DNA from: Sipunculus nudus
Lineage: Eukaryota > Annelida > Sipuncula > Golfingiida > Sipunculidae
Direction of reading: 5' to 3'
NCBI GenBank assembly: GCA_026874595.1
Contig: CM049320.1
Span: 30,178,714-30,242,713 of the forward strand
Length of the DNA stretch: 64,000 nucleotides
Shown here: piece by piece, positions 61,208-64,000 of the stretch
Layout: each line of letters begins with the position of its first letter
How positions within the stretch are numbered: position 1 is the first letter of the stretch
Notes under the pieces: model-generated
Database searches by the model: none
What the model was told of the DNA's origin: nothing
What the model saw: the letters and a program-made list of their open reading frames with translations, nothing else
Made by a program: the position numbers and the translations under genes

Positions 61208-63360
61208 CGACAACCCTTTGGGCATCAGTTAACGTGTCGCACTTTCGATGTTGAATACTATAATTATTCAAATACATATACTAATTCATTGCTAATATTT
61301 GTCATGCATAAACCGATAATCAATTATTTAATACAACATAAAGTTACAAAGAGTTTCGTTGTTTGTAATGTATACTACTATAAAGGAAAACAAGATGTGC
61401 CTTTAATAAACTTACCTCTGCCCGTGTAAATTACTATTGATATGAGGAGTAAGGATCATCATATGTATGTAAGATGCAGGTGAGTATGTTTGTGTGTCTG
61501 TCGAAAATCTAAAGCTTTGAATAAACAATTGTCCAACGGGTCACGACGCTCTGATGATGAAGAAAATTAAGTTTATCGCAGAAAGTTAGCAACAATGACC
61601 TATATAATTTCCAGTTTTCCAAGGAGGTTTCAAAAGGAAACAGTTAAAACTTTTCAGATCTAAAGGTTAAAATGTGTTCTCTGTCAGTTGACGGAAGACA
61701 GAAGAATGCCCATCACTAAAAACTGATGTATTAAAAAAGGTGAGTAAACATTCATCGGAATATATTCAAGGAAAATCAGATACCTGCAAAGAGAGAACAA
61801 TGACCAGATTTACGGGATGACTGGGCTGTATAATTATAATCTAAGAACTTCTCTCGCAGAGCGCAGACCTCCGCCAATTCAGCTGATTACGTCCATGTTG
61901 CATTGTCAGAAATGTATTATAAACACAGCAGAACAATCACTGAACGTTATGACATACTGGCATACGATATGGCGCCATCTAACTTAACAAGGCAGCTCAT
62001 TACCCAAGAATGGCATTGTCAAAAATGCAGCATTTTTCCCTTAAAGCGTTCCTTATCCAGACGGTGATCAATATCCGTGAGTAACCTTGTGTGTAATGTT
62101 GCTAACAAACTAACAGACAAACAAACCAACGCCGGCAAAAACATAAACTTCTTGGCGGAGGAAATGATATATATTAAAACATATATAATTCAGGAATGAC
62201 TTGGTGGAAGTGTTTGAAGCTCTTTATTTCACTCTGTACGATCAGTCTGTTATATATAACGTTGAGCATGTTCAACAACCACTTTACAGCCAGACCTGTG
62301 TACAAGACATTCAGGGTCAATATTTTAAATCAATGTTTAAATTTCCGCAATATTCCCCTTTCATTCAAGTAAATAAGGAGAAGACCAAAGATTCCATGAT
62401 CAGATGGCATTCAATTTGTACCTCCAGTGGCCACAAATCTTAGTTCACACCCTCCAGTTGCTTTAACACGGCACTGCCGGTATCCAAGACAGTTACTTAT
62501 TGTAACTAAAAAATCTGCATTTTAAGGAATGCAAGCCTCCGCCATGTTTGAGGACCCTATTTTGCGATTCTCCCCAACCCGTGTTTGCATTCGATTATTT
62601 TCCAAGGTTTATTCATGAATTTACTTTTTCGAATATTCCGTTGTGACTCTCATGAAACCGGATCATGCGCTGGATCTATACCTAAATCTATTCATTTCTT
62701 TATTGGTCTATTTCCGATATGCGCTTAAAAAGCACAAACACACACCCGAAAGAGGATCAATACATAACCAGGTATTGCCAGTAAGTCAAGACAGGCTTGC
62801 AGGAGAGATCAATAACTATTTTAAAGTGATATTTGAAGCATGTATAGGAGCCGCTGGCCTGCCAACAAAAGTCTCTGTTTTAGACAGTCCGTTTCTCATA
62901 TATAAGCGTATCAGTTTAAATAAGTTTCTAAAAGTGGCATAAGCCAAAAATACGCATAAGAATAAGTCAAAATACGTTTCCAATATAAGCAATAAACATC
63001 GCTCAAACGTCCTTTCTTTCGTGAGAAATTATCTGTGGTGCGAAGATTTTTCCCGAAAAGGGGCATCCAGTCCAATGGTCTGTCGTGCAAATCATAAAAT
63101 AAATACTACAAATAATCGAACAGTATATATTTTATGGGAGACTGGATTTTTGGAGATGGGGTTATAATCAATCAACATGTCCAAAATCAAGGCAACAATA
63201 ACCTGTCAAACAATATATCACAAAATTCAGTTTGAGTTTAAAGAGCAACAGAGAAAAACATACTTCAGTACTCTATGATTTTGATATCAATGTTTTTTTT
63301 TCGATCAAGAGTTACTAATACTGCTAATTATGTTTAATTTCAAGATGCAGATCTAGAGAG
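61207..63360. other. Intergenic, nothing recognised
   Basis: AT-rich DNA without a supported gene, RNA or transposon. Short open frames at 62201-62443 and 62643-62942 have no recognisable domains. Confidence 0.6.
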
Positions 63361-64000
63361 GGAGTTCCAGGAGGTTCGGAACCTCCCCCCCCCCCCCCCC
63401 CCCCCAGCGCCAGATCGCCCCTCTGACATTATGGCCAGATTACTGGCTTGCCAGAGTGCCTGGATATCGAACTCTGAGGATCGCATTATAAGGTCCCATG
63501 AGGATGCAAATATTTTCGTCATTTTTGACAACGCCTCATTCCTTACAAGTATTGTGTCACTTCAAATAAACCCACTAGACCTTTTAATAAGTTTCTTATC
63601 TCTCCAACGACACCTACCATGTGTGTGAAATATTCCGTTATAACCCAATATATTCGTATATTGTTCTGCATGTATGGGAGATTTATGCCTGCGGTCTGCC
63701 TGCTGACTGTATGCGTAGATACGGTTATAAAGCGTGGCGTGGACTTGCAGGGCGGTTCTCAATTTGGCTTGTGTCACGACTCAGAAGGGGTTCCTAAATG
63801 AGTCGTGTTTGTCACGGCTACCCCCCCCCCCCCCCCTTTCTGGACATTAGGACCATTTTTAGGTTTTTCTTTAGTCCTCCTGGGTTGGAGCCCGCTTTTT
63901 CCATATCCTGGATCCGCACCTGTGCTATATAATCTCCCAGTAGGTACACAAAATTTTACGATAAACAGACGGATTGCCTCCGGTGGAGTGTATGCATTCA
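63361..64000. repeat. C-run repeats at window end
   Basis: Poly-C runs at about 63386-63405 and 63821-63836 sit in repeat-like contexts: ggttcggaacctcccc with gatcgcccctctgac, and tttctggacattaggacc with tatcctggatccgcacctg. The second matches the block at 48545-48712. No gene. Confidence 0.5.

Noticed and set aside
1-64000. CRISPR array, operons or other prokaryotic systems
   Set aside because: Spliced GPCR exons, SINEs and microsatellites show animal nuclear DNA; no regular spacer-repeat array is present.

Overview
This window looks like nuclear DNA of an invertebrate animal, most likely a mollusc (perhaps a bivalve). It is AT-rich, with short exons in long introns, many (TA)n and (ATT)n microsatellites, tRNA-derived SINEs, small DNA-transposon relics and one decayed LTR retrotransposon. 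The mollusc assignment is an inference from repeat style and receptor type; no species marker is visible.

One real host gene spans about two thirds of the window on the + strand. It is the 3' part of a class C G-protein-coupled receptor of the metabotropic glutamate receptor (mGluR) family. Six exons can be placed with good splice sites and matching phases: 1887-2029, 3919-4206, 5359-5470, 15707-15843, 17874-19011 and 44696-44865. They run from late in the extracellular ligand-binding lobe, through the cysteine-rich linker and the whole seven-helix domain, to the C-terminal tail. They join into one open frame of about 661 residues. The 5' exons lie before position 1. The tail exon lies behind a 25.7 kb intron. 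If that intron is not removed, a stop follows within three codons, so two tails are possible. The lysine that holds the side-chain carboxylate of glutamate in vertebrate mGluRs appears to be glutamine here, so the ligand may not be glutamate.

The introns hold only repeats and doubtful open frames. They include a tRNA-derived SINE (21.2 kb; a second copy lies beyond the gene at 51.5 kb), a different tRNA-like element (31.4 kb), at least four copies of an unnamed dispersed repeat (8.7, 26.2, 38.7 and 40.1 kb), a 115-bp hairpin element (38.3 kb), and one exon-like piece resembling a dipeptidyl-peptidase propeller strand (27.1 kb, weak).

Beyond the gene (about 45.4-64 kb) there is a hAT-type MITE with a perfect 8-bp target duplication (53383-53902). 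There is also a complete but inactive Ty3/Gypsy-class retrotransposon on the - strand (54986-61163), inserted in a (TA)n tract. Its order is gag, protease, integrase, reverse transcriptase, RNase H. Integrase before reverse transcriptase is a Ty1/copia-like order, known among Gypsy-type elements in the GMR1 group. The copy carries stops, frameshifts and a deletion through the integrase. The last 2.8 kb hold no gene I can support.
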